Position numbers and translations under genes: made by a program. Below, one piece after another: positions 62,201-64,000 of a stretch of 64,000 bases of DNA. The stretch is taken from NCBI GenBank assembly GCA_003640385.1, contig RCAB01000354.1, positions 1-64,000 of the forward strand. The letters run 5' to 3'. Under the pieces are notes generated by a model. It made no database searches. It saw only the letters and a list, made by a program, of their open reading frames with translations, and was not told where the DNA came from. The DNA comes from Setaria digitata (lineage: Eukaryota; Nematoda; Chromadorea; Rhabditida; Setariidae). Each line of letters begins with the position of its first letter. Within the stretch, counting starts at the first letter, position 1.

Positions 62201-64000
62201 TTCGAGTCATTGCAACAGAATTTCATAGAAATTGCGCAAAAGTTACGCAGCAACAAACAGACGATTAATTTCTACGGTATTATATAATAGGAAATACATT
62301 TTAGGATATGCATTAACAGGATATACATTTTTTTGAATGTGATACGGCTTTATCTTGGTTTGAAATTATCATTAACTACAGAGTTGTTGGGCTTAGAAGA
62401 AACTTCACGTGAACAAAATCGGCGTTTTGAAGTATTGAAGGATGAGTATGAAAAATACAAATTGAGAGTCCAAGCTATGCTAAACAACAAGTCTACAAAC
62501 GTATGGTCTTTTACATTTCTCTGTGTATTTCTTTAGTGCTTTATTATTTTCTGTATGAATGAGTTAGTGACTTTCGCCTACTTCTACAGAATAATTATCG
62601 CCATTGTTAATATCGCTTAATTAATATCGAAAATTTTACTGACTCGATATTTTTCGGTTGTTGAATGACGAGTGATTTTGATTTGTTTCACTTATATACT
62701 TTTTTTTCCAGAGACTACATTTATATTGTTAAAAGATAACGCTGAAATAAGAACAGCTGTTAGGGTCACTTTGCACAGTTTTGCTTAACTTAAGAAATAA
62801 GTTGAAAATGCGGATTTTAATACTTCTTATTCAAGTCAGCATGGAGCACTTTTTTATGTTGTTCTTCAGAACGATGCATCGAAAAACACCGAGTTATCGC
62901 CTACATTATCATCGCTACCGGTAAGTGAATGCTCATCTTGTGCGGCGGCAGAAGGAGACCTGCGACATATGCGCTCTGTTGTTTCATCTCTTCATGACAA
63001 ACTTCATTCTCTTGAGACTGATTATGCAAATGCAAAAAGCAGTTATGAAGAAGTGAGTTTTCAGAAAAAATAATTTCTTCAAAAAAAAATTTGTATCCTT
63101 ATTCTGGAAAAATAGTTTGTTTTAAATAGTTTCGATGCATTCGATATAGATAATTTTTTCCCTAAAATTTATTCTTCAAATGTCTTAGAAAGCAGCGCAA
63201 TTGCAACTTAGAATTATTGAAATGGAAATGGCGCAGGAAAATTCAACTTCTGATTTACGCAAACAGATGCAGCGGAAAGGTCAAATATTTTGCAAGTCAT
63301 AAAACTATTTTAAAACCATCAGTCATTTTTTCATGTAATTCCATCACAGTATAGAATCAGCTTTAATTTGTCAATAAAAAGGTTTTTTATTTTATCATGA
63401 AGCTTCATTATTGCATTTATTTTCATTCCCTTCTAATAGTTAGTCATTTTGTTCCTTCTAAGTTTTCTGCCGATTGTCTTTGGCTTTTTTTGATCCATCT
63501 TTTTTTCTAATTTGATTTTTTAGTTTCCGAAATGGAATCCGAAATGCAAAAACAACGTGTTCGAGCGTTGGATATTCTTGCAGAAAAAGAAAATGAGTTA
63601 GCAGTGACAAGGTGCATCATTTTCTTTTGCAAATTATTGGAAATGAGTTTGATTTAGTTTGATTCTTTTTTATTTAGCAGTAGTTTAATTTCTCAATATT
63701 TCATAGAGATGTTGGTCTATTGTTGTTTCTCGGATTAACTCGAACAGGCTAAGAGTTTCTCTTCTTATGTCTGCACTCTTCATTTAAAGAGAAAAAAATC
63801 TACTTTTTTTTAAACAAATTTTTATGCTTCCAACACACTTAACAAACTTTAAATAATCAAATTCGTCTTCTTTTTGTCTAGTAAAAAGTATAGGTACGAA
63901 ATTAAGTCAAAATAAGTGCAAAATCTTCCGGATAATTCGGAAAGCTTTATGGAAGTTAATATATGTTCGTGAATTCTAGAGCTTTATTATCAACGATAAG
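59283..64000 (+). CDS. GCC1: GCC1/GCC88-like golgin, N-terminal part
   Basis: Peripheral trans-Golgi coiled-coil tether. Exons in frame: 59283-59285 (ATG only), 59593-59710, 59929-60009, 60083-60174, 60303-60401, 60579-60665, 60838-60969, 61125-61304, 61405-61499, 61573-61693, 62162-62276, 62382-62500, 62870-63052, 63189-63279, 63524-63611, then off the edge; about 535 residues. The order matches GCC1: KLKDVIRAYKGLNAERNAL (family ARLKDVVRAYKSLLKEKEAL), VLVAEKSRIEAAFRSDKKAL, EVLKDEYEKYKLRVQAMLNNK (family EEFERYKMRAQVVLKSK) and KQRVRALDILAEKENEL. Nearly all of it is heptad coiled coil. The ARL1-binding GRIP domain should lie beyond 64000. The start is inferred from an acceptor at 59265 and ATG|GTGAGT; ATG 59607 is an alternative. 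The donor at 60175 (GTTGAA) is weak. Confidence 0.85.

Noticed and set aside
1..64000. CRISPR arrays, bacterial operons, transposase or reverse-transcriptase genes
   Set aside because: No regularly spaced repeats, no long uninterrupted bacterial-type frames and no recognisable transposon protein motifs were seen on either strand.

Overview
The window is nuclear DNA of a eukaryote, almost certainly a nematode. It is AT-rich with many homopolymer runs. Protein genes are broken into small exons with short pyrimidine-AG acceptors (typically TTTCAG), and several start codons sit a few bases after an acceptor with no upstream exon, as expected for spliced-leader trans-splicing. Low AT-rich complexity, intron sizes and gene content suggest a filarial-type (clade III) parasite, but the species is not determined here. 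Four single-N gaps, each flanked by two near-identical copies of about 45-115 bases, look like unmerged contig ends.

Layout. 1-12,600: no convincing protein gene, but a strong strand-composition switch near 7.0 kb. The + strand is A/C-rich to the left and T/G-rich to the right. A TATA-type promoter and a short signal-peptide-like first exon sit at the switch. 13,166-19,160 (minus): a complete or nearly complete 13-exon gene for a large secreted BPI/LBP/CETP-family lipid-binding protein with an unusual linker of about 290 residues. 19,161-25,405: AT-rich intergenic DNA with poly-A/T tracts. 25,406-54,817 (minus): one 29-kb gene of at least 17 exons, rebuilt here by reading-phase continuity. 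It encodes a coiled-coil protein resembling the LZTS/N4BP3 (Fez1) family, with alternative 5' exons and very large introns. 54,818-57,483: a divergent intergenic region with microsatellites and CRE/UPR-element-like ACGT motifs. 57,484-58,272 (plus): EMC6, complete in three exons. 59,283 to the window edge (plus): the first about 530 residues of a GCC1/GCC88-type golgin, whose C-terminal GRIP domain lies beyond the edge.

How the genes relate. EMC6 (ER membrane protein insertion) and the GCC1-like golgin (trans-Golgi tethering) are head-to-tail about 1 kb apart, each with an acceptor immediately before its start, so they could be an operon of two secretory-pathway genes. The BPI-like protein is itself a secretory cargo. 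The LZTS-like gene is transcribed divergently from EMC6. All multi-exon models were joined by hand: every junction listed keeps the reading frame, but none has transcript support.
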